This document shows, piece after piece, positions 1 through 13,700 of a stretch of 64,000 nt of DNA; position 1 is the stretch's first letter, and the number at the start of each line of letters is the position of its first letter. The stretch is from assembly GCF_001704415.2 (NCBI RefSeq), contig NC_030816.1, forward strand, positions 83,330,713 to 83,394,712, in the 5' to 3' direction. The notes under the pieces are model-generated. The model saw nothing but the letters and a program-made list of their open reading frames with translations. It was not told the DNA's origin and made no database searches. A program made the position numbers and the translations under genes. The stretch is from Capra hircus (taxonomy: Eukaryota; Chordata; Mammalia; Artiodactyla; Bovidae).

Positions 1-169
1 CTATTATGTATCATTACCAATTTTCAGATTTCTGTTGAATCTGCGTTAATGGATGAATGACTTGGCCAGAGAGAACTCAAGGTTGTTCAGTTGGTATTTT
101 TCATTTCTGGAGTTGGATGCTTTATTTGCCTCGTGTGCCTGATTAAAGAGATGGTAAATCATAATGGAG

Positions 170-365
170 GTTGAGAGTGACCTAGATTTTAATGGGTTTG
201 AATCCTGGCTTTACCATTTATCTACTTCATGACTTGAGTGAACTACTTTATCTCTGTGGCTCCAGTGTTTCCCGGTAAAGAGCAATAAATGAGTTAATAC
301 ATGTAAAATGCTCTCAACAGCACCAAGCATCTAGTGACTGCTCACTAAATGTTCACATGACTATT
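170..365 (+). mobile_element. MIR SINE (ancient)
   Basis: The order of segments matches MIR. A tRNA-like part reads as 'gggtttgaatcctggc'. The central core resembles 'gacttgagtgaact'. The 3' part includes 'gagttaatacatgtaaaatg', then an 'agcatctagtgactgctcac' segment ending at a 'taaatgtt' tail. It is diverged, as expected of an old mammalian repeat. Confidence 0.75.
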
Positions 366-2732
366 ACCTTGAAGTTCCAGTCTTGATAACAGACCATCTC
401 CTTTGGTCATACTCCACATAGAAATTTTTATTGTTTGGGTAGTTTCCACTGATGGAACAGGACAATAGCTTTAATGTATTGTTGTATCTTGGAGGGAAAA
501 GTCAAAAGCCGCCTGTGTTTATTATTTCATTCCTGAGTTTCAAGTGTCTTACTTCTTAATGCTGGACAGGTGCAGGTGCCTAAGCATTCTTGAAAATGGA
601 GAACCCAGCTTTTGACAAAAAGCTTGCCGAGTACTGCCAAAGAAGGGTAATTTATGGGCAGACAACTTAGTTAAAGCCCAAGATGATGATAAAGTTTCTG
701 TGTCTCTACTTGAACATTATTTTCAGTGTGTTTACTATGAAAGTAGCAAAAAAAAAGGTCTTAACATTTTTTGACATGTTTTAAGTACTTAATGCCAGAA
801 ACTCCACAGGTATTTTATATGCATTATAATTTTTATCATCACTCCATGAGACAGGCACTTGTTATCCCCACCTACACAGTAGTAAATGTGCTTGAAAGGA
901 TCCTGTAAAAAGCAAAGGGTTGGCAAACGTTCAAGCTGCCCTTCAGGTGCTGTTATTAAAGCTGTCTGGACATACCAACCTCAAAATTGGCCGCTGACCC
1001 AGGTCTGATGCCAAGAGCTGATTCTTGACACTGCCATTCTGCTTCCCTTCATCCTCTGGAGTAAGAACAGTGTACCTGAGCTTCTAAGGAGGACACTTGA
1101 CCAGCCACCTGGATGGTCACTGTGGTAAACGGGTCGGAAACAGTCCCCAAAAGGCAATGCAGTATGGCAAAAATACAAACCATGATTCTGAGTATATAGT
1201 TCAAGATGCTAGCTAAGGTGAGAGGATTTAGTTAATCTCTCAGAAGTAGTTAATTTTAGCCCTTGAAGGAAATGATACTAGTTTGTGGACCAAAGGATTG
1301 AGACTGTTTCACAGCATCTGAAATTATTAGGGGATATACCAGTTGCCATCTCTTCACAGAAGATTTAGTGGGTACCACTGCTGGGACGATTTTAATGAGA
1401 AAAAAATGTAGAAGTGCTTGTTACATAGGGCTCACTAGACTAGTTCTCCTGACCTCTCAGCTATGTTTGATGCAACAGAGCACTCAGGTTTCTGGGACAC
1501 TTTTGCAAACATAACGTGAAGTCATTCTGGCAGTTTTCGCTCAGATGTTTCTTACTGCTCACTAATAGCAGTTTGTTCCCTGTGCCCAACCGTAGCCTAC
1601 TGCTCTTCTCTGCTGCCACTTCCCTATTTGGCCCATATATAGCTTTGGGGTAGACAGAACTGTGAGGACTCCCCTGAGGATAGATGCTGAGTGGCCACTC
1701 AACAAAATTTGTCTTCTCAACTTTTGCTGTTAGGTTGGTGGGTTCTGAATAGAGCCTCCAGGTGGGAAACAAGTGAATACATTCCTTGCATTCAGAAGAA
1801 TATAGTCATTCCGATGTATAAGGCCCTGGGCTTAAAGAATGTATTAGTATTCATTTATATTTAATTATATGTGCCGGGGCTGCGCATAAGGCAGTACAGC
1901 AAGATCTTGCCAAGACAAGTAGGAAGTTTAATACAGTAAGTAGAAAGACAAAGATAGAACATGCTCAGAGGTACTAAATAGGAAGTCTTCCTGGAGGAAG
2001 AGATGTCTAAGTGGAGTACTACATGGTAGGCTGGTAAACAGAAACTCAGATTTGAATAGAAAGAATAAAGACTTGAAGAGGTGGGTAAAATGGGTTTGGT
2101 TTAGGCATGTTAAATTTGATGTGCTTATGGCAAATTTTCACAGGGTCTGTCAGCTCAGAAGACAAATTAGAGATTTCCAAGCAGTCAGTAAAGGGGCAAA
2201 GTAAGCCTGGCTGAGAGTGGCCAGAGATGTAAGGGGACGCTGGTATAGAACAGAGCGTGAAATCGAAGGACAGGTTCCTTAAATTCCTTAGAGACTCATG
2301 TTTTAGGACAGAACACATTCCAGTCAGAAGACTGCTGATTCCATCAGGATTCCAGACGCTGAGGATTCTAACCACCGTTATCCAAGCATTTCCTTCTCCA
2401 CAGGGCCTGTGCTTTAGTGCATGTCTCTGCAACGTCTTAATGTGGGTTCCCAGGAGCTAATGAATTTTCAATCTACTTGAAAGCTCTTCAGGAGGATTCC
2501 CCCCTGTCTTGTCAACAGTTTTCCCTCCACAACCTGTAACTAAATTTTCTTCCTCCAGTGTTCTCAACAACTTGCACTGCCTGCCTGGAAACTCTATGCT
2601 TCCTAGTATATTAGGCATTTCTCTCTGATTTACGGCACTGAGTAACTTCCTTCTAGGGAGTCAGCCTGGATGAATCAGGATGCTTTCGGTTACATTTAAC
2701 AGAACAGCTTACCTAAGACGGGCTTAAACAAT

Positions 2733-2942
2733 AGTATGCGTTAGTCGTTCAGTCGTGTCTGACTCTTTGCAACCAAATGGACTATAGTCTGCCAGGCTCC
2801 TCTGTCCGTGGGATTTCCCAGGCAAGAATACTGGAGTAGGGTTGTCATCCCCTTCTCCAGGGGATCTTCCCAACGCAGGGACTGAACCCAGGTCTCTTGC
2901 ATTGCAGGCAGATTCTTTACCAGCTGAGCCATTAGGGAAGCC
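2733..2942 (-). mobile_element. Bov-tA SINE
   Basis: Read on the minus strand it starts with the tRNA-like 'ggcttccctaatggctcagc', passes through the 'gatcccctggagaagg' bridge and ends in the BovB-derived 'cagacacgactgaacgac' part. It is a near-complete copy upstream of ACAT2. Confidence 0.9.
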
Positions 2943-4298
2943 AGGACTTAAACAATAAGCAAAACTTTTCTCACACGGTTGGAAGATCAGAGGTTGAGTG
3001 AAGTCCGGAGTTGCTCTCAAAGATGTCCTCCAAAGGCCATAGTTCTGTTCATCTCTGCTCAGATCTTCAGAGAGTTGGCCTTGCAATCACGCTGGCTCTT
3101 CTCATGATCAAAATGTGGGTGCAGTTCCAGGCTTCACACCCAGACACCATAATGTCCACAGGGAAAAAGGATCCATCTCAATCTCTCAGAAGTGAGAGTA
3201 CCTTTCCCAGAGTGACCCAGCAAGTTTCCTTTCACATTTTTGTGGCTGAGATTAGGCCACTGTACATTCCAAAACCACTGGCCAGGGCTAAGACTATTTA
3301 GAGTAAAATGAATGTTTAGGATCCAATCACTATGAAACTGGGCTCATGGGAAAAAGGTGAAAAATATCATCTTTTTTAATAGTTTAAACAGGGTAAGTCT
3401 TTTCAGCTTGGAAATCCCAGCCATCACTGATTACCCCACCAGTACCCTTTACTCAAACACCTTGTCAATACAGAAAATTAATGGTGGTTTAGTGTTAATT
3501 ATTATGCAAATACTTGTAAAACTCCGTGTCTATTGCCAACTCTAACCTCTTTGTATGCAACCCTTGGGCATGGGTAAAGCTGTCGGATAATACCATGAAA
3601 AATGCATTAATATCTATTTGACAAGCATTAAGTAAGCCCTTATCGTGTGTCCAACACTGTTCTATTGCTAGAGAGAATAAGACAAAGCAAGACTTCTCTC
3701 TGGGAGACTAAATTTTTGGAGTGAGTCCAGGGCAAAATCGCCAGAGCTGAGGCTGGAAAGCGGGGCCAGGTACTGAGGTTCCTAGAACTCTGAAGGATTT
3801 TGAACTTTGCCCAACAAGGGATGGGAAGTTGGAAAGGGTTTAAAACAGATGTCATCCAACTGTTGTTATTGTACATGCTCCTTGCCTTTCAGACTGTCTA
3901 CACGGTCAACTAGGGGAAATCCTTTTGATCTCTGGGGCAGAAATACTTTGCTTACACACTCGCTGCTATGGTTGATCCTTCAGGATAAGAAAGGCTAGGG
4001 GGCCAACCCCACAGAAGGGCATGGAGTCCTCCCACTGTTTGCAGAGAGGAGCCAAGCTAACCCCCTACGTAAATGAATGATGGATTATGGATGCCCAGAC
4101 AAAAACAAAGAGGAACTTGAGAAGCCCAGAGAGCAGAAAACCACGCATCAGAGAGGTCCGCAGGCCTGCAGCTGGTTGGATTCGCACCGAATTCTCACTG
4201 CAGAGATCCAGAGCGTGGGCTGAACGCGGGATACGCCTGCCGCCTCACTTGTCAGTGACTCCAAAAAAACCCTTAAATTCAAAAAAAGACAACCTTCC

Positions 4299-4438
4299 TG
4301 AGTTGGGAAGATCCCCTGGAGAAGGAAATGGCAATCCACCCAGGTATTCTTGCGAGCGAAATCCCACGGACAGAGGAGCCTGGCAGGCTACAGTCCACGG
4401 GGTCGGAAGAGTCGGACACGGCTTGCGACTAAACCACC
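4299..4438 (+). mobile_element. Bov-tA SINE, 5'-truncated
   Basis: The copy begins inside the element at 'gttgggaagatcccctggag' and runs to 'gtcggacacggcttgcgact'; the tRNA-like head is missing. It lies about 160 bases from the start of the ACAT2 GC-rich promoter, so it could mark the edge of the regulatory region. Confidence 0.85.
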
Positions 4439-4559
4439 ACCACCATCCCCCAAGACAAAAATGGTCAAGGCAGAAACGACCGCTCTGCGGGTATCCAGAT
4501 AAAGGCGGTCGGCTGCTTCCGGGCCCAGAGGCCCTGCCCTCCGGTCCAGACCCGGCCGC

Positions 4560-4741
4560 CGGCAACCCTCAGCCCCACCCCCGCCCGCATCGCGCATGCG
4601 CACCGGCGGCGGCCGAGGCAGTGGGCGGGGCTCCAAGAGGCCCCGCCCCGCAGCGCGGTATATCTGCGGCGGGGCTGCACCTCTTCGCTCACTAAGCTCT
4701 GGGGCCCACAGGAGCTGCTGGAGAGGCGGTAGTGCGGCAGG
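4560..4741 (+). promoter_or_regulatory. ACAT2: ACAT2 core promoter and 5' UTR
   Basis: The segment is GC- and CpG-rich and sits directly before the ACAT2 start codon at 4742. It holds a palindromic NRF1-type site at 4592-4601, GC boxes at 4623-4630 and about 4640-4649, and a TATA-like TATAT at 4659-4663. The transcription start is inferred to lie roughly 30 bases past the TATA-like site, leaving a short 5' UTR. ACAT2 is a known SREBP-2 target, but I did not find a clean sterol regulatory element here; the nearest resemblance is the 'tcagccccaccc' stretch around 4569. Confidence 0.7.
4592..4601. promoter_or_regulatory. NRF1 binding site
   Basis: The ten bases gcgcatgcgc are an exact palindromic match to the nuclear respiratory factor 1 consensus. 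They lie 140 bases upstream of the ACAT2 start codon, inside the CpG island. Binding is inferred from the motif only. Confidence 0.6.
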
Positions 4742-7700
4742 ATGAGTGCAGACTCGGACCCGGTAGTCATCGTCTCGGCGGCGCGCACCATCATAGGTGA
4801 GTGGAAAGATGGACCTGGCGTGGGGTTTGAGCCGTGAGCTAGGCCTGGCCTGCTCGCGGGGACCCCCTCCCCCCGCCCCCCAACCCACCCACCACAGGAC
4901 CTCCCGGGCGCTCAGAACCCCGCGCCTCGCGCCTCTGAGGCCGGCCTGCCTTCCCCGCCCATTCCTCGCTCGCTCTCATCTGAGTGTTCTGATTGGCGTC
5001 TTGGGTAGAGCCACCGCGCCTCCCTGGCTTCCTATTGGTTGGCGGGGAGAGACGCTTTGCCGCGAGCACCCTGATTGGCCAGCCTCGGAAGGCACCACCT
5101 CAGCCTTGTGGCTACCGGGGGCGGGGTCGCTGGGTGGTCTGAGTTGCAGGGTGGGGGGACGTCGGGCGAGGGGGTCGCGTAGCTTAAAAGGAGAGTTAGA
5201 GAGAATTGCTCGAATGTCCTTAGCGGTATATAGATTTCAGAGGCCCTGGGCACGCTGGAGTGGGCGCCCTCTTTTGTTAGGGAAGCTTTTGGCCGCGCCC
5301 ATCAAGCTCGGATTTGGGGGAGTGAATGGATAGGTTTCCTGCGGGTCCGCAGTCTCCCCGCACACAGTGGGGACTGCCTGCCTGGGGTTCGACTGCTGCA
5401 CGTCCCCCGCGCTCCTCTCTGTGCCCGTAGTGGGGCGTCTTTTCCGGGGGAAAGAGCACCGGCCCGCCAGCTTCTCCACCGCCCCGGGCTCCCTCTCCCT
5501 TGACCTCGTCTTCCCTTCTGTTCTAGGCTCCTTCAATGGTGCCTTATCCACCGTTCCTGTCCATGACCTGGGTTCAACTGTCATCAGAGAGGTCCTGAAA
5601 AGGGCCGCTGTGGCTCCCGAAGAGGTCTCGGAGGTCATATTTGGACACGTTTTGGCAGCAGGTAACTCCACAGTGACCCCCAGCCTAGATCAGGATTATT
5701 GGAAGCAATAACCTCTCCTACCCCTGCTCCCCACTTCACACACAGAAACATGTGTTCTTGCCTCCCTGCATTTCCCCATCAGTAGCTTCTTTCCAACTTA
5801 ACCCTGAGCGTCTTTAGTATACGTTTCCTGATCGATCCTACATCTCCGTCCTCCGCTGCCTTTTCATTCTTTAGAGGCAGGACCAGCCTGAGGTATGGGA
5901 GAGGATGCAGAGCCTTCTGTATTTCCCTAAAGTTTCTCACGTTCAATAAAAATGCATTGAGTTCTTATGTGTCCCGCTCTGTTCTGGGTGCTGGGACAGG
6001 GCTTCACCGACACAAGTCAGTCCTTGGCCTGCACTGGGCTCACTTCTGTGCTGGCATGGTGGGTGGCTCCCAGAGAAGGGCGCATCACCCCTGGAGGGGC
6101 TGCTGTAGATGAATCTCAGGAGTGTTCCAACTCACTTCTGATTCCCACTAGGTTTACAGGCCCACACCCACTGACAGTTCCAAGTTAGTTATCCATAACT
6201 AGTTTCATGCTCATTCAGAAGCATGATAAACCCTAATTATCCCTAGTGATAATGGTGTCACACTCACTCACTGCCAACTTTTGTCTTCACCGTATCTGAG
6301 ACCCGACCCATTTTTCTGTACATTGACTTTGTAGTTTTGTAGTTCCTCTTCCTAGTTCTCCTTTTTCACTTCGTCCTCATGGGCTTTAAGGTTGAAGCAC
6401 ATTACTTTTCTCCTAACTGTCCAAGGCTTTGAAGTGTTTGAGTCATACCCTCAGGTGTTAACTAATCTTTTGGAACACTCCCTCCTTTCTTCCCAGACCC
6501 AAGGCTCAGACTTGCTCCGCTGCGGTAGGATCCTCCGCTCTGGGTTTCTCTGTTACCTCTTCCACATCACTGTTCTCCTCTTGAGAGGTTGAGTGACGAA
6601 TACAGGATCACAGCCTTGAACCCACATCTGTCCTACTCTTTAAGCCCCAGTCCCCTCCACGATTGTGTAACTAATAAATATTTACTGAGCAACTGCTGCA
6701 CCCCAGACATTTTTCTATCAGCTGACAAACAATGTTCATGTTAGATGGAAATCCTCAATTCTCATTGAGTTCACTTTCTGCTAAATGCAGACCATTAATT
6801 AATTTTGTTTGGCACTCATTTCTTAACTCTAAGTCAGCAAGATCCCCTGGAGTAGGAAATAGCTAGCTATTCCAGTATTCTTGCATGGAAAATCCCATGG
6901 ACAGAGCCTGGTGGGCTACAGTCCATGGGATTGGAAAGAGTCAGACACCACTGAGCAACTGAGCATGCATGCACCTGAAGATGGGGATTATGAATAAATG
7001 CATACTTATTTATACATACTTATGTATGAACAAATAGTGCCCACAATTATGGAAAAGTATTTGTCAGTTCTGATTTTGTACGTCTTGTTATATAACCAGT
7101 TAATCATGGTGTGATCAATATTAAGCAAGGAAAGAGGGCTTCATAGCAGAGGTTTCCTCTTTGAATTAACCGTCTTAATCCTCCCAGGCTTCCCAGGAGG
7201 CTCAGTGGGTAAAGAATTCGCCTGCAATGCAGGAGACGCAAGTTCAGTTCCTGGGTTGGGAAGATCCCCTGGTAGAGGGCATGGCAACCCACTCTAGTAT
7301 TCTTGTCTGGAGAATCCTATGGACAGAGGAGCCTGGTGGGCTACAGGCCGTAGGCTCGGAAAGAGTTGGACACGACTGACACAACTGAGCATGCATGCAC
7401 GCTTATCCTCCCAGGTATCTTAAGCCATGATCAAGAAAGCAAATAGTCCCAGTGAAAAACAGGAATAATGGCAAATTTCTGCCCTATTTTTTTTTCATGT
7501 GTGCTCATTCAAGTACACACTTGATCAAAAGATCAAGAAGACAGTTCCTTCTTACAGTATTAATAACTTCTTTGTGGAGGAGAAAGCGTATATTCATGAA
7601 GTTTCTATGGAACAGCACAAGATAATATGTATTCAAGGGTCAGGCCAGGACAGGTCCACACAATTCTCTGCCTGTTTCAGAAACTTGACTTGACTGGGAA

Positions 7701-10700
7701 GTGGCGGGAGACGCAGTTGGCAGCCTCTTGAACTTTGCATGCACTTTCATCCCAACATGCTATCTTTCTCTTTGGCTGCTGAGAGGCCTCTGATTCTTCT
7801 TCCAGGCTGTGGGCAGAACCCTGTTCGACAGGCCAGTGTGGGTGCAGGAATCCCCTACTCTGTTCCTGCGTGGAGCTGCCAAATGATCTGCGGGTCAGGC
7901 CTGAAAGCCGTGTGCCTCGCAGCCCAGTCGATAAGGATAGGAGACTCCAGCATTGTTGTTGCAGGAGGCATGGAAAATATGAGCAAGGTAAGGCCTCTGA
8001 AGAGATGGCGCTCCCTGACCGCTCCTGTCCATTGCCATAGCAGGGTTGACTGATGGTCAACCTGAGAGCTGGAACCAAACAGGGAACAAGGAAAATATGG
8101 ATCGAACCTTGATCCCTGCCTGCATGTTAATTATTCACAGTGATTGGGAAGTTCAAGTTAAAGAAAAAGCCGGTCAACCAGTGTGATGTCCTTAGTTTTA
8201 CATTTCTTTCTCATTGTGAGGAAAAGTCAAAAACCAGATGTTGCACTCACCTTCCTGCACGGGACAAAGGGTATTCCTGGGGACCACAGCCTGTCGACCT
8301 TTTGTAGGTACACAGTGTGGAAGAGAGGACCCACTGAGCGGTGCCCATCTCCAGTGGGCTTGCCAGGTGGGATTGGCTTCGTCAAGTTCCATCCCTCCCG
8401 CTGACACAGTAGGGAAAAAGGAAAACGTGTAACCCCTGCTTCCTGCAGCAATTCAAGGTCTCCCCTGGGGAACCCCTGGGCAGAGGGGTTCAGCCCTCCT
8501 TGCTCAGGCTTGGGAGGAGACAGGGCAAGAGTAGCAAGCACAGAGATTCCAGTGGGGCCGTAGCAGCACCTGTGTGGTGCTTGATGGGGTGCTTTCACAC
8601 AGGCAGTCATAACAGCCCTGGGTTTGGGTTTTATTCCTAATTTACAGGTAAGGAAACCGAGGCCCAGAGCCAGGATTCAAAATAGAGATCTTCAGGCTCT
8701 TCAGTCTTTCTAGCTGCTGTTGAGTTGGTAGGAGTTGAGAGGGGGCTTCTGTGATAGCTCAGTTGGCAAAGAATCCCCCTGCAGTGCAAGAGACCCCGGT
8801 TTGATTCCTAGGTTGGGAAGATTCCCTGGAGAAGGGATAGGCTACCCACTCCAGTATTCTGGCCTAGAGAATTCCATGGACTGTATAGTCCATGAGGTTG
8901 CAAAGAGTCAGACACGACTGAGTGACTTTCACTTTCAAGAGGAAATCCCTTGAAATCCCTCCACTGAGAAATCTCTTCCCATCGGTTAATCAGGCAACCT
9001 GATTATTCTCACTCTAGGCATTGTACGTCCCATTAAAATAAGGAACACATTGTTAGCATCACTTAGGCCCATTGATCAGCCCTTTGTGTAACAGATTGCT
9101 GGTTGCTTTGGAAAGAATAAATGAGCTTTTTAAAGAAATAGGACAAAATTCACAGGATTATTTGATGGAAAGCTGCAAATGCATAGGGAAGAGAGTTACA
9201 GGTGGGTTTCCAAGGGCAGGTAGGGTGCAGTAGCCTATTAATTCCAGGGGTCTTCAGGCCCTGGGCCCTGGTGATGAGGAAGATGAGCTGGGATGGAGGA
9301 GAAGGGTCACAAGGGGGACTCAGTGAAGACTGAGGAACCACTGGATGGTTTTGAGTGGGAGCCTAAGCAGAGGACTAGTTACAACCACGCCTGGTCCATC
9401 TGTATTTCTTGTTTCCAGGCTCCTCATTTGGTTCACTTGAGGACGGGAGTCAAGGTTGGGGAAAAGCCCCTGGCTGACAGTATACTCTGCGACGGGCTCA
9501 CTGACGCATTCCACAACTACCACATGGGCATTACAGGTGAGGCGGACGTGGCTGAGAACATACCGACTGTGAAAAGGTTAGAAGGTCTGTAACAGCTGGT
9601 TTTGCAGGTGCTTTTCCTCTTTAAGGGTAGGGACCGAGTCCTCATCACTTTGTATCCGTGATGACGGGGATAGTTCCCATTTGATGAAGCCAAGTTGAGG
9701 AAATATTCCCTTTCTCCTTTGTGACTCCTTGATTGTCAGGGAAGTTGGTGGTGGGAGGAACCTCAGAGTTCCTCTGGGTCAATCTCTCATTTCATCATAT
9801 GAAGAAACAGGGCTCACAAATAGTGGCTTTTGTGGCAAAGGCAAGATCAGAGATAAGCTAGTACTTCTGGTATCGAACTCTGTTCCTTACACTACACAAT
9901 CAGGTTTTCATCCACCCACAAGGCTTGCAGTATTTCAACTGCCTTTTCATTATTGTATTCATTATGGTGATCTGAATAACCATTTGACCTAGAATAAGCC
10001 AAAACAATTTCGACAAAGCAAGAAACAGAGGGAGCTTTGATCTTTGGTCTTACCACTGTAGCTTGCTCCGAGGCTCAGATGATGGTTAGCATGTTTTTCG
10101 CAATAAGGTATTTTTAAATTAAGGTATGTACATTGTTGTTTTAGATATAGTGCTACTGCACACTTAATACACTGCACATACTTTACAGTGTACAAATATG
10201 GTGGATATCACTTTAATTAAGTGAGCAAAGTTGACATGACCTGAGATAAACTCCAACATGTATCCTGATAAGATTCAGTGAAAAATTATCATCGTCAACA
10301 TCCGATGCTTTCCCACATCATATTCTAATGCATTAGAAGGATTGGTGACATCTGACAAAGGAACTGGCCCCTACCCTTCAAAAATACCAAGGTTAAGAAA
10401 CATGGACCTAGGCTAAGGACTAGTTGCAAATAAAAACCGAAGAGATTGACAGTGAAATGCAGTGTGTGGTCATGGATTGGATGATACTGAACAAAAAAAT
10501 TAGCTATAAAGGGCATCCCTGGGACAACAGGTGGACCTTGACTGTTGACTGAGCGTGGAGATAACAGTATTTTATCAGTGTTGCATTTCCTGATTTTGGT
10601 AGCTGTGGTTATGTAAGAAGCTGGCCTTTCTTGCGGGGAAATATACACTGACATTAAAATTTAGAGATAAAGGGGCATGATACCTACAACTTTCCAAAAA

Positions 10701-13700
10701 TGGTTCAGAAACCGAATGAGAAAGCAGATGGGGCCAAAAAATAGGAACAATTGGTGAAGCAGCGGAAAGGAAATTTCTGAGAGGTATTTTGTAGAAAGGA
10801 AAAGAGAAGGGAGGCAGCAAAGAAAGAAAACGGCTCCTTAAGAATCCTTGCAACCTTTCCACACCCGGTGGGAGGCAGGAGTGCCACAGAGGACTGTCTC
10901 AGCCCGCCAGCGGGCCCGCCGGTGTTGGCCATCAGCGCTTGAGCCACCTCCAGAAGCCATCTGAAAATGTTTGGGTTTTGTTTTTTTTCTTTCACAGCTG
11001 AAAATGTGGCCAAACAATGGCAAGTGAGTCGAGAAGACCAGGACAAGGTTGCAGTTCTGTCCCAAAACAGGACAGAGAATGCACAGAAGGCGGGTCATTT
11101 TGACAAAGAGATCGTACCAGTTTTTGTATCTTCTAAAAAAGGTGGGTGTGTCAGTCGTAAAGGTTTAAAGGTCAACAGGGCTGTCTATAAGGCAGTCATT
11201 ACTAGTCTATAAGGATATCATTAATAGTCCAAAGGACACCATACAGGAATGTTTGTGCGTTGTCATCTTAGTTATGTCTTTCGGGATGCAAAGAAAAGCT
11301 GTGTTCAGGGTCGATCTGAACATGAGGTGGGGAGGAGGCTCTCCTGGCCCACGGTCTCCACGCAGCTGTGTAGGTACAGCGTTTAATGAGACAGGCGTGC
11401 TGGCCCCCGGGTGTTGGAAGGCAGCAAGCCCACCTTTCTGCCCCTACCAGTTCTCTCTTCAGAAGTGACTGTCCATTCATTTCTGTTGCTTCTGTGTGCA
11501 CTTCATATTTCTTGAGGGTGTCATCTTTTGGGGTTACTTAGCTCTTCTCCAGTATGGAACACAACGGTCAAGTTCTTTTACTGACTGACATCAATTATGT
11601 CCAGCCTTTGTGAGAGATTGGCTTTGACACCCTAGACCCAATCAGCTGTAACCAGCCAAGACCTATACCCCAAACCTTAGCAACCTCTTACACGAATTCC
11701 CTGTGACTGCCTTCCTCGGAAAGGGCTGTACTGGGATGGAAAATACTGAAGACGGTGCTAATATAATGTCACAATAATTTGTATTACTGTGGACTTTTCT
11801 CCTATTAGAAGTATTTCATAATAAATTTTTCTTCCAAATGTGAACTTTCTGTATCACATTTGAGGAATCCATCGTTTCTAGTACCCTGACTGCCATTTCT
11901 GTACTAACCTTGGGTCATTTATTTTCCTTTTTTTCAGGTCTTACTGAAGTTAAAACAGACGAGTTTCCTCGCCATGGGAGCAACATGGAGGCCGTGTCTA
12001 AGCTAAAGCCTTGCTTCCTTATGGATGGAACAGGGACTGTCACCCCAGCTAATGCTTCAGGTTAGATTATCTGAAGGGCAGTTTGGGGAATACCATCTTC
12101 TGCAAGGACTACCATGTACTGAGATTCTTCTTTTTTTTGGGTGGGGGTGGGAAGGCTGTGCCTGTGGCCCGTGGGATCTTAGTTCCCTAAGCAGGGATCA
12201 AACCCATGCCCCCTGCATTGGGAGCACCGAGTCCTGACTACTGGACCACCAAGGAGGTTTCTGTACAGGTTATTCTAAAAACTTGTTTCAGTTGCTTTAG
12301 GGAAAAATGTAGTCTTGACCATTTGTTTCTTTATATTAGACTCATGTAATATACCAAAAAATGGATTTGGCTTCCCTGCAGTATCCTAACGGGACATACA
12401 AGTGAAAAAATCCAGTCAGATTTTATCTACTACCTTTGTGCTTTTCCAAAACCAGAAACTCCGATTACCTTCTGTGATGTCGGGGCTACTTCTTCCAGTG
12501 CATTGATCTGTCCTCCACTGCTTTCATCTTCCTGTTAGGAATGTTCTGTAGTCGGTTATATCAGATTGTCAAACCTACCGTTTCTAATTACACTGTAAAG
12601 CCTAAACAGTAAATGACTTTGCCAAGATGTATTAAGGTTTACTTAACTCATGTCTGCTGGTGGTAAAGTAGACACAGGTACTTAACGAAGACGGTTTCCT
12701 ATTTTACAGGAATGAATGACGGTGCTGCAGCAGTGGTTCTCATGAAGAAGTCGGAAGCTGGCAACCGTGGGCTCACACCCTTAGCACAGATAGTTTCCTG
12801 GGCACAAGCAGGTGTGGAACCTTCCATTATGGGAATAGGACCAATTCCAGCAATAAAGCAAGCTGTGAGTTTAATTTTGAATGTTGGTACCTGTCCTTTG
12901 TCGCCAAAACCTCTATGGGAGCACACCCGTAACTTGTAAATGCTTTATTTCTGCCTTCAAACCTTTGCTCAGATCCTTCCCACTCCAAAATGCTGAGACG
13001 AGGCTTGATTTTGTTTTCATCTTTATTCCTGTCAGGTTTCACCTGCGTGTCTCTGAGCCTTTCCATTAGCCTTAAATGAGCTTATTCATCTAGTTTTCGC
13101 TGTTCTTTACTAAAAGAGCAGGCAACATTTGGATCACATGCTCTATAACCTCATGTGGATGTAACAAATGTAACTGGTTCAGATTAAGTGGGCGGTTTTT
13201 AAGAGATCCTTAAAACATCATACAGTATATATCCTGCTTTTACATCTACAACAAAGAATGGTTCCGCCTGAGTTCTTAAACCTCTGTTCCATTTCACCTT
13301 TCCTTTAGGTGGCAAAAGCAGGGTGGTCACTGGAGGATGTTGATGTATTTGAAATCAATGAAGCCTTTGCAGCCCTCTCTGTTGCAATAGCTAAAGAACT
13401 TGGATTAAACCCAGACAAGGTAAGCATAAGCAAGCCATCCTGAGAACTTGCAAATGAATGTTCACAGTGCAAGGAATTGCATGTGACTGTGTGTACATGC
13501 ATGCTCAGTTGGGTCTGATTTTTTGTGACCCCATGGACTGTAGCCCACCGGACTCCTCTGGCCATGGGATTCCCCAGGCAAGAATACTGGAGTGGTTGCC
13601 ACACCCTCTTCCAGGGGATCTTCCCCAGGTCTCTGGCATTCTACTGCAGTGCAGGTGGATTCTTTACCACTAGCACCACCTGAGAAGCCCCAGTTTTAAG

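Larger units (their letters stand above)
1..4559. other. Intergenic region upstream of ACAT2
   Basis: I recognise no coding exon, RNA gene or CpG island here. By conserved mammalian gene order the next gene to the left would be WTAP, but I see none of its coding sequence in the window. The only features I can support are a MIR-like element at 170-365, a possible MIR remnant near 770-880, and Bov-tA SINEs at 2733-2942 and 4299-4438. The rest is AT-rich unique-looking sequence. Open frames here are short and resemble no protein I know. Confidence 0.7.
4490..5300. promoter_or_regulatory. CpG island over ACAT2 exon 1
   Basis: CpG dinucleotides are frequent from about 4490 through exon 1 and the first part of intron 1, in contrast to the CpG-poor flanks. 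The limits are judged by eye. Such an island fits a constitutively expressed metabolic gene. Confidence 0.7.

Noticed and set aside
1461..3086. Several short open frames in the upstream intergenic region
   Set aside because: Each is near the length expected by chance. One overlaps a Bov-tA copy and none resembles WTAP or another neighbour.
4388..4888. Long open frames on both strands over the ACAT2 promoter
   Set aside because: They arise from the scarcity of stop codons in GC-rich DNA. They overlap exon 1 and have no recognisable domain.
7188..7260. tRNA gene suggested by A- and B-box-like sequence (also in other Bov-tA and CHR copies)
   Set aside because: The tRNA-like part is the head of a SINE. 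No cloverleaf with an intact acceptor stem and anticodon arm can be drawn.
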